64,000 bases of DNA from Bin107 sp965221655 (GTDB taxonomy: Bacteria; UBA8248), in assembly GCA_965221655.1 (NCBI GenBank), contig OZ244906.1, positions 930,001-994,000 on the forward strand, written 5' to 3'. Below, piece by piece: positions 51,640 to 60,658 of the stretch (its first letter is position 1; the number at the start of each line of letters is the position of its first letter). The notes beneath the pieces were generated by a model, which did no database searches, was not told the origin of the DNA, and saw only the letters and a program-made list of their open reading frames with translations. Position numbers and translations under genes: made by a program.

Positions 51640-52536
51640 CTACTCCCCCAACGCCTTTCGCACGAGGGGGACGATTTCCGAAAATTTCTCGGCCACCGAG
51701 ACGCCTGCCTCCTTGAGGAGGCGCTTTTTGCCCGAGGGTGCGCCGCGGCCCCGTTCGATGATGGCGCCGGTGTGGCTCACGCTCGCGGGCGTGGGGGAGG
51801 TTTCCCAGAATTCGCCGGGAATCATGGCCACGACGGGCTTTGTGAACCCGCCCGAGGCGATGAAGCGCGCCGCCTCTTCTTCCCTGTCCGTACCCGGCTC
51901 CCCGAACATGACGACGGCGCGCGTCTCGGGGTCGCGCTCGAACAGCGCGAGCATCTCGACGAACGAAGCCCCTATCAGGAGGTCTCCCCCCAGGGCGACG
52001 TAGGTGCTCTGGCCGATGCCTGCCCGCGTGAGGAACAGGCATATCTCGGCCCCCATCCCCCCGCTGCGGCTCACCACGCCGACCGGGCCGGGACGAAACA
52101 TGAGCTCGGGCACCTCGCCCCCCGTGCCGCCGAGTTTCGCCTTGCCCGGACTCACCATGCCCTGGCTGTTGGGACCGATGACGAAAACGTCCTTTTGCGC
52201 CGCGCGGGTGAGCAGCCCGCACGCATCGTGGTGCGGCACGCCCTCGGCGAGAACGTGCAGCGTGGGCACGCCCGCCTCGATGGCTTCTAAAGCCGCCTCG
52301 CGCACGAAGCGCGCGGGCACGAAGAGCACGGAGAGATCCACGGCGTGGCTAGCGAGGGCATCGGCCACCGTGTCGTAGACGGGCACCTCGCCCACGCACT
52401 CGCCCCCCTTGCCGGGAGAGACGCCCGCCACCACGCGGGTGCCGTAGGCCGTCATGGTGGGCAGGAGCCTGCGCGCCTCGCCCCCCGTCGCACCCTGGAC
52501 GAGCACGCGGGTGTCCGCATCGAGCAGAATGCTCAC
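51640..52536 (-). CDS. acyl-CoA synthetase (NDP-forming) alpha subunit, SucD-like
   Basis: CoA-binding and phospho-histidine subunit of a succinyl-CoA synthetase-like ligase, 298 residues. The CoA fold (VLVQGATGGEARRLLP), GPNSQGMVSPGKAKLG, GVVSRSGGMGAEICLFLTRAGIGQSTYVALGGD and the active-site His255 in SVSHTGAIIERG are all present. It differs enough from housekeeping SucD (SVSHTG for the common GHAGA) that malate, citrate or another acid may be the substrate. It overlaps the beta-subunit gene by 4 bp. Confidence 0.9.
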   Translation of the reverse strand: MSILLDADTRVLVQGATGGEARRLLPTMTAYGTRVVAGVSPGKGGECVGEVPVYDTVADALASHAVDLSVLFVPARFVREAALEAIEAGVPTLHVLAEGVPHHDACGLLTRAAQKDVFVIGPNSQGMVSPGKAKLGGTGGEVPELMFRPGPVGVVSRSGGMGAEICLFLTRAGIGQSTYVALGGDLLIGASFVEMLALFERDPETRAVVMFGEPGTDREEEAARFIASGGFTKPVVAMIPGEFWETSPTPASVSHTGAIIERGRGAPSGKKRLLKEAGVSVAEKFSEIVPLVRKALGE

Positions 52537-53831
52537 GTGGCCCCCTCCCCCGCGTCGGCAGAGGCAATCGTGCGGCCTTCGCCTTTTCCGTAGACGCGCT
52601 CCACGATGCGCGCGGCAATATCTTCTATCGAGGTTTCGTCCTCATACCACTCCACGCCCGGCACTTGGGCGATGAGCCGCCGCGCTTCTTCCACTCCCGG
52701 CCCCGCGTAGCGGACGATGACGGGAAACGCCTCAAAATCGAGGTTCGCCTCTTTGAGTGCGCGCACCACACCCGCCACCTTCACGTCCACCCGTGTAAAG
52801 TTGCTCACGTTCCCCGCCAGAACCAGCCCCCGAATGCCGGGCTTGGTGAGCACCGCACCCACCGCCTGGCGCATCTTCTCCTCATAGCGGCCCGGCGTGA
52901 TGTCGAAGGTGGTGGCGGGCTTGCCCCCCCGCCCCAGAAGCGCTTCGAGGCTCGAGAGGCCGTAGCCCCCGCCGGTGACCATGAAGCCGATGTCGCCGTC
53001 GAGTTCGCTGAAGCGAATCGCGCCCACGTGGGGGTCGATGGCGTCGATCTCGCGCATGCGCCGCTCGAGCGGCGTCAGGGGCCGCCAGCCGTTGCCGGCC
53101 TCATCGCCCAGTTGGGCCGCGAGGTCGGGGTGGCGAAAGAGCGCTTGCGCGTCGAGCTGCACCACGCCTGCGGCCGCCACCACGCGCCCATCGGCCAGCT
53201 CCGCCAGGGGGTTCACCTCCATCATCTCGCAGTCATGGGTGCGGAACACCCCGTACATGGCGTGCACCGCGCGGCCCACGTCGCGTGCGAGCGCACCGCC
53301 GAGCCCCGCGCGCCGGGCCAGCTCCACGGCGTCGGCAAGGGCGAGACCCTCCAGAATGTTCACGGGATGCTCGATGAGCTTGTCGGGGTGGTTTTCCGTC
53401 AACTCCTCGACGTCCACCCCGCCCTGTGCGCTGAACAGGACGAGCGGGCATTTTCGCCGCGCGTCGAAGGCGATGGAGCAAAAAATCTCGCGGCGAATGT
53501 CGAGCGCTTCCATTACGATGAGTTTGCTTACGGGAAAATGCCGCACCTCCATGCCGAGAATGGCCGCCGCGTGGGCGCGCGCCTCCTCTTCGGAGGCGGC
53601 GAAACGCACCGCACCCGCCTTCCCCCGCTTGCCGACGGGCACCAGCGCCTTGATAACGACGCGCCCGCCCAGGCGCACGAGGGCGCGGGCGGTCCCATCC
53701 GCATCGGCGCACACCTCAAGGCGCGGAACGGCCACGCCGCCCTCGGCGAGCAGCGCCAGCGAGTCGTTTTCGAGCAGGCGGGACAAGCGCAGCCTCCCAT
53801 CACGAACGAGCAGGCGAAAAACGTCTGCCAA
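52533..53831 (-). CDS. acyl-CoA synthetase (NDP-forming) beta subunit, SucC-like
   Basis: ATP-grasp beta subunit of 432 residues. ATP-grasp elements: LVRLGGRVVIKALVPVGKRGKAGAVRFA (nucleotide lysines), CEMMEVNPLAEL (metal-binding Glu/Asn), and the C-terminal CoA-ligase domain IGFMVTGGGYGLSSLEALLGRGGKPATTFDITPG and GLVLAGNVSNFTRVDVKVAGVVRAL. It is longer than E. coli SucC (388). It is first in a two-gene minus-strand operon with SucD-like. The unit is divergent from the TAXI uptake genes and sits between two uptake systems, so activation of an imported acid is plausible. Confidence 0.9.
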   Translation of the reverse strand: MADVFRLLVRDGRLRLSRLLENDSLALLAEGGVAVPRLEVCADADGTARALVRLGGRVVIKALVPVGKRGKAGAVRFAASEEEARAHAAAILGMEVRHFPVSKLIVMEALDIRREIFCSIAFDARRKCPLVLFSAQGGVDVEELTENHPDKLIEHPVNILEGLALADAVELARRAGLGGALARDVGRAVHAMYGVFRTHDCEMMEVNPLAELADGRVVAAAGVVQLDAQALFRHPDLAAQLGDEAGNGWRPLTPLERRMREIDAIDPHVGAIRFSELDGDIGFMVTGGGYGLSSLEALLGRGGKPATTFDITPGRYEEKMRQAVGAVLTKPGIRGLVLAGNVSNFTRVDVKVAGVVRALKEANLDFEAFPVIVRYAGPGVEEARRLIAQVPGVEWYEDETSIEDIAARIVERVYGKGEGRTIASADAGEGAT

Positions 53832-53954
53832 AACCCAGGGCGCACAACTCCTAGCATCCGCGCGGGCGAGGCGTCAAGATTTCCGGGGCAAAGGGGGCAC
53901 TGCCGCGCAAGGTCCCGGCGTGACCGAAAAAGCGCAAAGCGGCGCAAGCGCCCC

Positions 53955-53982
53955 TTGCCAAAGTATCCTGATCGGATAAAAT
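53955..53982 (+). promoter_or_regulatory. promoter for the TAXI-TRAP genes
   Basis: TTGCCA, a 16-nt spacer, then TAAAAT, about 60 nt before the ATG at 54042. Confidence 0.5.
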
Positions 53983-54041
53983 CCCCCTATAGTCAAAACC
54001 CGGTTCCACAGGATTTTCATGATTTGAACGAGGAGAACCCT

Positions 54042-55040
54042 ATGCGCACTTTCCAAAAACTCATCGTGGCAGCAGGCATCGTCGCCGTGGGCGGTTTCGC
54101 CTCCTCTGCGGCAGATGCCGCCACGACCAACATCACCATCGTCGGCGCCAGCAAGGGCGCGGGCGCGTTCCGCATGGCGGCGGGCCTTGCCGAGGCGGTG
54201 AACAAGACGAGTAAAACCGTCAACGTCACCAACCGCGAGTCCAAGGGATTCGTCGCCAACACCCGCCTCGTCGCCAGCGGCCGCTCCGAGATCGGGATGA
54301 CGAACGGGATTTTCGTCGACTTCATCCAGCGCAAGCAAAAACCCTTCGACAAGGGCAAGGCGATGAAGACCATCCGGGGCATCGGCCCCGTCTCGACCTC
54401 CTGGTTCCAGGTGGCGACGTTCCACAAATCCGGCATCAAGACCTACAACGACCTCGCCGGCAAGCGGGTGAACATGGGGCCGAGGGGAAGCTCCACCCTG
54501 TTCATGACCAAGTTCATCACCGACCACCTCGGAATTACCGACAAAATTCGCAAGGACTACCTGGGCTGGGCCGCCGCGGCGACCAACATGATCGACGGCA
54601 AAATTGACGCTTTCGGCATCCCGAACCCGGTTCCCTCGCCCTCGATTCTGCGCGCCTCGCGCAGCGGCCCCCTGCGCATCCTGAGCATTCCCGACAGCGT
54701 GCGCGACAAGTTTGTCGCACTGAGTTCGGGCTACTACAAGGACAACAAGGACGCCAGCCCCTACCAGGGGATGAAGGGCCAGAAGTTCAAGACGGTCGCC
54801 TACACCATCTTCGCCGTGGCGAACGAGAACGTTCCCAACGACGTCATCCACGAGGTGACGCGGCGGGTATACGACAAGGCGAACCGCGACTTTCTGATCA
54901 ACGTCTTCAAGGGCTGGAGGATCGGGCTGGACTTCGCCTCGAAGTCGGACGAATTCATCAAGCAGATGGGAAGTTTCAACATGAAACTCCACCCCGGGGC
55001 CGCACGCTACTGGAAGACGAAGGGCTATAACGTCAACTAG
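54042..55040 (+). CDS. TAXI-family TRAP substrate-binding protein
   Basis: Periplasmic receptor of 332 residues in the TRAP-associated extracytoplasmic (TAXI) family. The signal peptide is about 1-26 (KLIVAAGIVAVGGFASSAADA). TAXI blocks: ITIVGASKGAGAFRMAAGLAEAVNK, LVASGRSEIGMTNGIFVDF, YNDLAGKRVNMGPRGSSTLFMTKFI and the YKDNKDASPYQG segment. TAXI systems import dicarboxylates or other acids, sometimes with glutamate-like ligands. The start at 54042 has CGAGGAG. It is paired with the fused permease that follows. Confidence 0.92.
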   Translation: MRTFQKLIVAAGIVAVGGFASSAADAATTNITIVGASKGAGAFRMAAGLAEAVNKTSKTVNVTNRESKGFVANTRLVASGRSEIGMTNGIFVDFIQRKQKPFDKGKAMKTIRGIGPVSTSWFQVATFHKSGIKTYNDLAGKRVNMGPRGSSTLFMTKFITDHLGITDKIRKDYLGWAAAATNMIDGKIDAFGIPNPVPSPSILRASRSGPLRILSIPDSVRDKFVALSSGYYKDNKDASPYQGMKGQKFKTVAYTIFAVANENVPNDVIHEVTRRVYDKANRDFLINVFKGWRIGLDFASKSDEFIKQMGSFNMKLHPGAARYWKTKGYNVN

Positions 55041-55136
55041 ACATTTCCCCGATTCGCAGTTTCCCCGGGAGGCCGCGCGCCTCCCGGGGTTTCGGTGAGG
55101 TCGGACACTCCCGGCCGCACGCAAGAAAGGACGACG

Positions 55137-57743
55137 ATGGGGAAGTTTGTCTACGCGATCTGGGAGTGGATGCGGTTCATCTTCGCCCCGGAGTCGGCCA
55201 CCCGCCGGGATATTCCCTCCGGTTTCCAGAAAAAAAACCTGCCCACCTGCCTGTTTCTCTCCTGCCTTCTTCTCGTCTACATCGTTTTGCTCGCCGGGAA
55301 GAAATACAACCTCTACCTTCCCTACGAGATCGCCTGGGAATGGCAGGAGGTGGACTTCCCCGCCCTGGACGTCTGGCTCTACGCCCTGATTTGGCTCTAC
55401 GTCGCCGGCCTGTGCGTTTTCCCGCGGCCCGCGGTGCTGCTCTCCTCGTTTTTGTTCGCCGCCTATTTTCTCTACGGGGCGGCAAACAAGGCGCCGGTGG
55501 ATTTCGGCCTGGGCTTCGGCGAGGTCATCGTCTATATCCTCTCCCCGCTTCTGCCCGCCGGAGTGGAAAAATCCCTCTCGGCGATATGGGAGACGCTTCA
55601 TTTCCCGGGGTTGTCCATCTATGCGTTTCATTTTTATCTGCCCTTGTACGTCATTTTCACCGCCATCCTGACGTTCATTTACTACCCGGCGCGCGCGGGA
55701 GCTCCCAAGAGGCGCCCCTCCGCGGCAGACCTTCTGCTGTGCGCGGGGGTGGTCGTCTTCACGGTGGAATACATCATGAACTTCGCCGACAGGGGAGACC
55801 GGGCGGGTCTCGTCCTGTGGCCGGACGTCGTCATGGGAACGATCGCCATCATCGTTTCCATCGAGATGTGCCGCCGGGTGCTGGGCTGGGTGCTTCCCCT
55901 CCTGGGCATCTTCTTTTTCTACTACGCCATGTACGGCAACCAGTTTCCCGGCCGCCTGCTCCACAAGGGGTTTTCCTACAACGAGGTGGTGAGCTTCATC
56001 TACGGGACGTCGGGCATCTTCGGCGTCATCGCCAACGTCTACGCGAGCTACGTGTTTTTGTTCATCCTCTTCGGCGTCTTCCTGGAGAAGACCAAGGTCG
56101 GCGACGTGTTCATCGACCTCTCCTACGCCCTGGTGGGCCGCCTGCGCGGCGGGGCGGCGAAGGCGTCGGTCGTATCGAGCGGCATGGTGGGCTCCGTGGT
56201 GGGGAGCGGTGCGGCGAACATCGTCATCACCGGAACCTTTACGATTCCCCTCATGAAGCGCGCGGGCTACAGACCCCACTACGCGGGGGCGGTGGAGGCG
56301 GTCTCCTCCATCGGCGGCCACCTGCTGCCTCCCATCATGGGTTCGGCGGCCTTCCTCGTCGCGGCGTTCACCGAGACCGACTACGGCTGGATAGCGCTGA
56401 TATCGCTCGTGCCTGCGTTGATGTACTACTTCTCCGTCTACATGTCAGTGCACTTTCGCTCGGGGATGGACGGCATCCACGGCCTCTCGAAAGAAGAATT
56501 GCCCGAACTGTTGCCCCTGCTCAAAAAAGACGGCTATCTGCTTCTGCCGGTCGTGCTGCTCATCTTCCGGCTCATCATCGGGCGCTCGCCCTTTGACGCC
56601 GCGCTGTGGTCCATCATCCTGGCGATGGTTCTCGGGTTCTTGCGTGAGGACACCCGCCTCCTGGCCCTGCCGCCGATTCTCGCGCGCGCACTGGGCCGCC
56701 CCGGATGGAGCACGCGCAACGACAGGCTCGAATACCAGGCCGCGAGGCGCCACAAGGAGCTCGTCGAATCAGGCAAAAGCCACGAGGAGGCCGACGCGGC
56801 GGCGGCCGCCTATCTTGAGGCGGCCAAGGCGGCGCCCCCCGGAAATCCCCTCTTCGAGAACTGGCCGCTGCTCGCCGGGCTGGGTCTGCTCGTTATGCTC
56901 CCGGTGGCGGGCCATACCATACCCGAGGCGATTTTCTGGGCGACGCTCGCAGCGATGGTGCTCTCCTCCCCGCGCGTTCTCGACGGGCTGGAGAAAGGGG
57001 CCATCAACTCGCTCATCATCGGCGTGACCGCGGGCGTGATGGGCATCGTCCTCGCCGGGGTATCCATGCCCGGCCTCGGCATCAAGTTCTCCTCGATCAT
57101 CCTGGGCTACTCGGCCATCATCGACAACGCCTTCGGCATCACGGGAACGGCGCTTCCGGTGGCGATTCTGCTCTGCGCCGTCGCCAGCTACATTATGGGA
57201 ATGGGCATGACGATCACGGCGAGCTACGTCCTGCTCTCGATTCTCGCCGTCCCCGCCCTGGTGGAGCTCGGCGTTCCGCTCCTGAGCGCGCACCTGATGA
57301 TTTTGTGGCTCAGCCAGGACGCCTCGCTCACGCCGCCCTTCGCCTTGGGCGCGTTCATCGCGGCGGGCGTGGCGGGTGCTGACCCGATGCGCACCGGCTT
57401 CGCCTCGCTCAAACTCGGCAAGGCGCTCTACATCGTTCCCTTCCTGATGGCCTACACCCCCATCAACATGACCGAGGGCGCCTCCTGGTTCGACATCATC
57501 AACGTCTGGGTAACCGGGTTCATGGGCTTTTTCTGCACATCGGCAGCACTCGAAGGCTACATGCGGCGCAAGCTCGAGATATGGGAGCGCATCGTCTTCG
57601 CCCTGGCGGGTGGTCTGCTGTTCTTCTACGTAACCTGGATGAAAATTGCGGGCGCACTCATCATGGCCGTCATGATCCTCATCCAGTACGCGGGCGCTAA
57701 GAACGAGTCGCCCGCAAGCCCCGCGGCCCCCTCACAGCCCTGA
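55137..57743 (+). CDS. TRAP transporter fused permease (4TM-12TM type)
   Basis: Fused small-plus-large TRAP permease of 868 residues, the usual partner of TAXI receptors. An N-terminal DctQ-like set of helices is followed by a DctM-like part with SSGMVGSVVGSGAANIVITGTFTIPLMKRAGY and AVEAVSSIGGHLLPPIMGSAAFLVAAFT, and the late SQDASLTPPFALGAFIAAGVAGADP. A charged cytoplasmic loop (TRNDRLEYQAARRHKELVESG, about residues 525-550) interrupts the DctM-like part. The ATG at 55137 is 97 bp after the receptor gene. A terminator at 57758 ends the operon. Confidence 0.94.
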   Translation: MGKFVYAIWEWMRFIFAPESATRRDIPSGFQKKNLPTCLFLSCLLLVYIVLLAGKKYNLYLPYEIAWEWQEVDFPALDVWLYALIWLYVAGLCVFPRPAVLLSSFLFAAYFLYGAANKAPVDFGLGFGEVIVYILSPLLPAGVEKSLSAIWETLHFPGLSIYAFHFYLPLYVIFTAILTFIYYPARAGAPKRRPSAADLLLCAGVVVFTVEYIMNFADRGDRAGLVLWPDVVMGTIAIIVSIEMCRRVLGWVLPLLGIFFFYYAMYGNQFPGRLLHKGFSYNEVVSFIYGTSGIFGVIANVYASYVFLFILFGVFLEKTKVGDVFIDLSYALVGRLRGGAAKASVVSSGMVGSVVGSGAANIVITGTFTIPLMKRAGYRPHYAGAVEAVSSIGGHLLPPIMGSAAFLVAAFTETDYGWIALISLVPALMYYFSVYMSVHFRSGMDGIHGLSKEELPELLPLLKKDGYLLLPVVLLIFRLIIGRSPFDAALWSIILAMVLGFLREDTRLLALPPILARALGRPGWSTRNDRLEYQAARRHKELVESGKSHEEADAAAAAYLEAAKAAPPGNPLFENWPLLAGLGLLVMLPVAGHTIPEAIFWATLAAMVLSSPRVLDGLEKGAINSLIIGVTAGVMGIVLAGVSMPGLGIKFSSIILGYSAIIDNAFGITGTALPVAILLCAVASYIMGMGMTITASYVLLSILAVPALVELGVPLLSAHLMILWLSQDASLTPPFALGAFIAAGVAGADPMRTGFASLKLGKALYIVPFLMAYTPINMTEGASWFDIINVWVTGFMGFFCTSAALEGYMRRKLEIWERIVFALAGGLLFFYVTWMKIAGALIMAVMILIQYAGAKNESPASPAAPSQP

Positions 57744-57757
57744 GAGCACCTCTCGCT

Positions 57758-57781
57758 CGCCCATCCGGACGGGGCGTTTTT
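57758..57781 (+). terminator. rho-independent terminator of the TAXI-TRAP operon
   Basis: CGCCC and GGGCG form a stem around a 9-nt loop that contains a nested TCCGGA, followed directly by five T. Confidence 0.7.
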
Positions 57782-57795
57782 CAAGCGATGCTCGG

Positions 57796-58539
57796 CTACT
57801 TGTTCCACTTCTTCCATTTCTCAGATTGCCCAATTATGTTGTCGGCAATGTCACACCTCAAAATTTCTTTGAACCTAGAAACATCGAAATCAACGTAACC
57901 CTTGTCCCAGCCCATAGCCCCTGTCTGACTCATATGACCAATTTCGTTGCATATAGAGAATACGACCGACTCGATAGTCGTTAAGGAACGTTCTTGACCG
58001 TCCACAAGCCTCAAGGGTTCATCGAAAGGAGAATCCGAATCTTTCTCATTAGGCCTTATGACATTCGGAAACTGAAGAGAATCTTTTCGGATGGCAAATA
58101 CAGGCTTGAAGTGAGGATTTTCTTCAGGATTCTCTTCGTAGAGAAATCTCTTTAATGCTTTCAATGAATTGTTTCTCTCGTCTACATCTTTTGCGTGCCC
58201 CGCTTCTCCCCGAAGAAACTTCACGACCTTTAATCGGGTATAGCCGTAATGTATTTTCGAATCGGTATTATTCATCAGAACAAGGCAAACATCCTCGGCG
58301 AACATATTTTCTTCTATGAAATAGCTCTTCAAGCGGGGGATGGGGGCATTCTCGCCTCTGTCGTAACCTAATTTATCAATGTTCCCGGATTCGAAAATTT
58401 CATAAATCTTCACGATATTTTCTGCAATTTTACCAATGTAGTCAGAATTTTCTGGCCGATAGTTGTTTCTCAAGTGATTGATCGATTCGATTGCGGCGTT
58501 GAACTGCCGAACCAGTTTCTTAGTATGCGAGTCTTCCAT
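57796..58539 (-). CDS. hypothetical protein, low-GC orphan gene
   Basis: I do not recognise this 247-residue protein. It is soluble, rich in Asn, Lys, Glu and Ile, with no signal peptide or membrane helix; the start MEDSHTKKLVRQFNAAIESINHLRNNYRPENSDYIGKI looks helical. The ATG at 58539 has GGAG 9 nt upstream, which makes it better than an ATG at 58554. Base composition and codon use are clearly more AT-rich than every neighbour, so recent acquisition is likely. It stands alone on the minus strand between the TRAP terminator and an enoyl-CoA hydratase gene. Possible roles such as phage defence are speculation. Confidence 0.75.
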   Translation of the reverse strand: MEDSHTKKLVRQFNAAIESINHLRNNYRPENSDYIGKIAENIVKIYEIFESGNIDKLGYDRGENAPIPRLKSYFIEENMFAEDVCLVLMNNTDSKIHYGYTRLKVVKFLRGEAGHAKDVDERNNSLKALKRFLYEENPEENPHFKPVFAIRKDSLQFPNVIRPNEKDSDSPFDEPLRLVDGQERSLTTIESVVFSICNEIGHMSQTGAMGWDKGYVDFDVSRFKEILRCDIADNIIGQSEKWKKWNK

Positions 58540-58717
58540 GCTTGCGATCTCCATTCTTGAAAAACATTTCGAGCCAGGTTAGTCGAACTCGCCAACTTGC
58601 CTCTGTTTGCAACCCGGCTTGCGAGGGCGTACACATCTTCGCATGTAACATGATGAACAAGCACTCGACACATTCGCACTCGATGACAAAAGCGAAGCCA
58701 GCGATGAGGAAACCTCG

Positions 58718-59497
58718 ATGACGACGAAAAAAAACCTGGTTCTCGTGCGGCGCGAAGGCCCCCTCGCCACGCTCACGCTCCAGCGCCCCGAGAAGCGAAA
58801 CGCGCTCAATGCGGAGATGATGGCCCAGACGCGCGCGGCCCTGGCCGAACTCGCCGGGGAGGAGGCCTTGCGCGTGCTCGTCATCGAAGGGGCCGGCCCC
58901 GCCTTCTCCGCCGGGGCCGACGTGGTCGAGATGGGCGCGCTGAGCGAACAAACCGCGCGCGGCTTCATCTCGCGTCTGCACGACCTCATTCGCTGCGTGC
59001 GCGAGTTTCCCTGCCCCGTGGTCTGCAAGTGCCACGGCTACGTCCTGGGCGGAGCGCTCGAACTCGCCCTGGGTGCGGATGTGCGCGTCGCCGCCGAGGA
59101 TACCCGCTTCGGGATGCCCGAGGTGCGCGTCGGCGTGCCCTCCGTCATCGAGGCGGCGCTGTTCGTGCCCTTCTGCGGGCTGGGCGCCGCGCAGGATTTG
59201 CTCCTCACGGGCAGAACGTTCGACGCGCACGAAGCCCGGCGCCTGGGGCTGGTGCAGCGCATATGCCCGCCGCAAGACCTCACGCAGACGACGCAAGAAG
59301 TCGTGGCGCAACTCCTGGAAGCCGCACCCGCAGCACTCCGCGCCCAGAAGATGCTCTTGCGACAGTGGACACGCGAGTATCTCGACGCCGCCGTTCCGCC
59401 CTCGCTTGACGCCTTTGAGGCCTCCTTCCGCACCGGCGAGCCGCAAGAGGGCATGGCCGCCGCAAGCGAGAGGCGCCCGCCCGCCTGGACGCGCTGA
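58718..59497 (+). CDS. enoyl-CoA hydratase/isomerase family protein
   Basis: Crotonase-fold enzyme of 259 residues acting on a CoA thioester. Oxyanion-hole segments are FSAGADVVEMG (about 66-76) and HGYVLGGALELALGAD; the two Glu positions of hydratases are occupied (ALELAL and GMPEVRVG). It could be a hydratase or an isomerase in fatty-acid or aromatic-acid breakdown. Start at 58718 after GATGAGGAAACC. It is followed by a reductase and an aminotransferase on the same strand, though the spacing of 115 bp leaves operon membership open. Confidence 0.92.
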   Translation: MTTKKNLVLVRREGPLATLTLQRPEKRNALNAEMMAQTRAALAELAGEEALRVLVIEGAGPAFSAGADVVEMGALSEQTARGFISRLHDLIRCVREFPCPVVCKCHGYVLGGALELALGADVRVAAEDTRFGMPEVRVGVPSVIEAALFVPFCGLGAAQDLLLTGRTFDAHEARRLGLVQRICPPQDLTQTTQEVVAQLLEAAPAALRAQKMLLRQWTREYLDAAVPPSLDAFEASFRTGEPQEGMAAASERRPPAWTR

Positions 59498-59612
59498 GAC
59501 GCACGCGCGATGACGAAACGCGGGATACGGTGTATTCTCCCTCTCTTTGAGCCCCGCCGCCGGGGGCCGACGTTATGACGCGGCGCGGCGTGCAGCCGCC
59601 GGAGAACGGGAC

Positions 59613-60620
59613 ATGAAGGCTATCACCGTGCAGGGAGAGGCAGGCATCGCGGGTCTCGTTTACGGAGACGTGCCGACGCCCGAGCCCGGAGCAGGCGAGG
59701 TGCGGGTGCGGCTCGTGGCATCGGCCATCAACCACATCGACGTCTACCAATGCACACCCGCGATGGTGCAGCACGAAAAGCCCCACACCATGGGCGCGGA
59801 CGGGGCGGGCGTCGTGGACGCCGTCGGCGCAGGCGTAGCCCTGGCCCCGGGCGAGGCGGTGGTCGTTGACCCCAATCTGAGCGACCCCACCCGCCCCGGT
59901 TACGGCATCGTGGGTGCGCACTGTGCGGGTACGCACGCGGAGTGTATTGTCCTGCCCGAGAAGAATTTTTTCACGAAGCCTGAAAACCTTACCTTCGAGG
60001 AGGCGGCGGCCCTGCCCCTCGCCCTGTGCACGGCCTACCGCCAACTCCTCGCGCGCGCCGGGCTGCGTGCGGGCGAGAGCGTGCTCATCCACGGGGTGGG
60101 CGGGGGCGTGATGCTCTATTGCCTGCAACTCGCCGCCCACGCGGGGGCGTTTACCATCGTCACCTCATCGAGTGCGCAAAAGCTCGAGACCGCCCGCACG
60201 TTCGGCGCGGACGTATGCGTGAACTACAAGACGCAGGACGTCCTCGAGGCCGTCATGGAGGCGACCGACGGGCGCGGAGCCGACGTGGTGGTCGACAACG
60301 TGGGCGCGCCCACCTTCGCCCTGAGCGCGAGATGCGTCGCACTCAACGGACGCATCACCATCGTGGGCGGCGCTGCTGATCACGTGATTCCGCAGGTCAA
60401 CCTGCGCGACCTCTACTTCAAGCAGGTGAACATCCATACCTCGACCATGGCGACGCCCGAAGAATTTCGCGCGGCGATGGCCCTGGCCGCCCGGGGGGCG
60501 GTGAAGGCCCACGTCGACGCAACCTACCCGCTCTCGCGCTTTCGGGAGGCCATCGAACGCGTGGCGGAGGGCAGGCAGTTCGGCAAGGTGGTGATAACCA
60601 GAGACGAGGAGGTGGCCTGA
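59613..60620 (+). CDS. zinc-type alcohol dehydrogenase/quinone oxidoreductase (MDR superfamily)
   Basis: Medium-chain dehydrogenase/reductase of 335 residues. GroES-like N-terminus (EVRVRLVASAINHIDVYQC, HTMGADGAGVVDAVGAGV) and Rossmann domain (GESVLIHGVGGGVMLYCLQLAAHAGAFTIVTSSSAQKLETARTFGAD). The catalytic-zinc position after NHIDVYQ is not a clear Cys-His pair, and the structural-zinc cysteine lobe is missing, so it may be a zinc-free quinone reductase-like member. The start at 59613 follows GGAGAACGGG. It ends 38 bp before the aminotransferase. Confidence 0.88.
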   Translation: MKAITVQGEAGIAGLVYGDVPTPEPGAGEVRVRLVASAINHIDVYQCTPAMVQHEKPHTMGADGAGVVDAVGAGVALAPGEAVVVDPNLSDPTRPGYGIVGAHCAGTHAECIVLPEKNFFTKPENLTFEEAAALPLALCTAYRQLLARAGLRAGESVLIHGVGGGVMLYCLQLAAHAGAFTIVTSSSAQKLETARTFGADVCVNYKTQDVLEAVMEATDGRGADVVVDNVGAPTFALSARCVALNGRITIVGGAADHVIPQVNLRDLYFKQVNIHTSTMATPEEFRAAMALAARGAVKAHVDATYPLSRFREAIERVAEGRQFGKVVITRDEEVA

Positions 60621-60658
60621 GCCGCCCTCGCACGAGAGCACCCCACAGGGGAGAGCCC

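Noticed and set aside
53874..56321. Minus-strand open frame of about 815 codons opposite the TAXI-TRAP genes
   Set aside because: The plus-strand TAXI receptor and permease are full-length with signal peptide and membrane helices; the reverse frame is low-complexity Arg/Glu/Asp.
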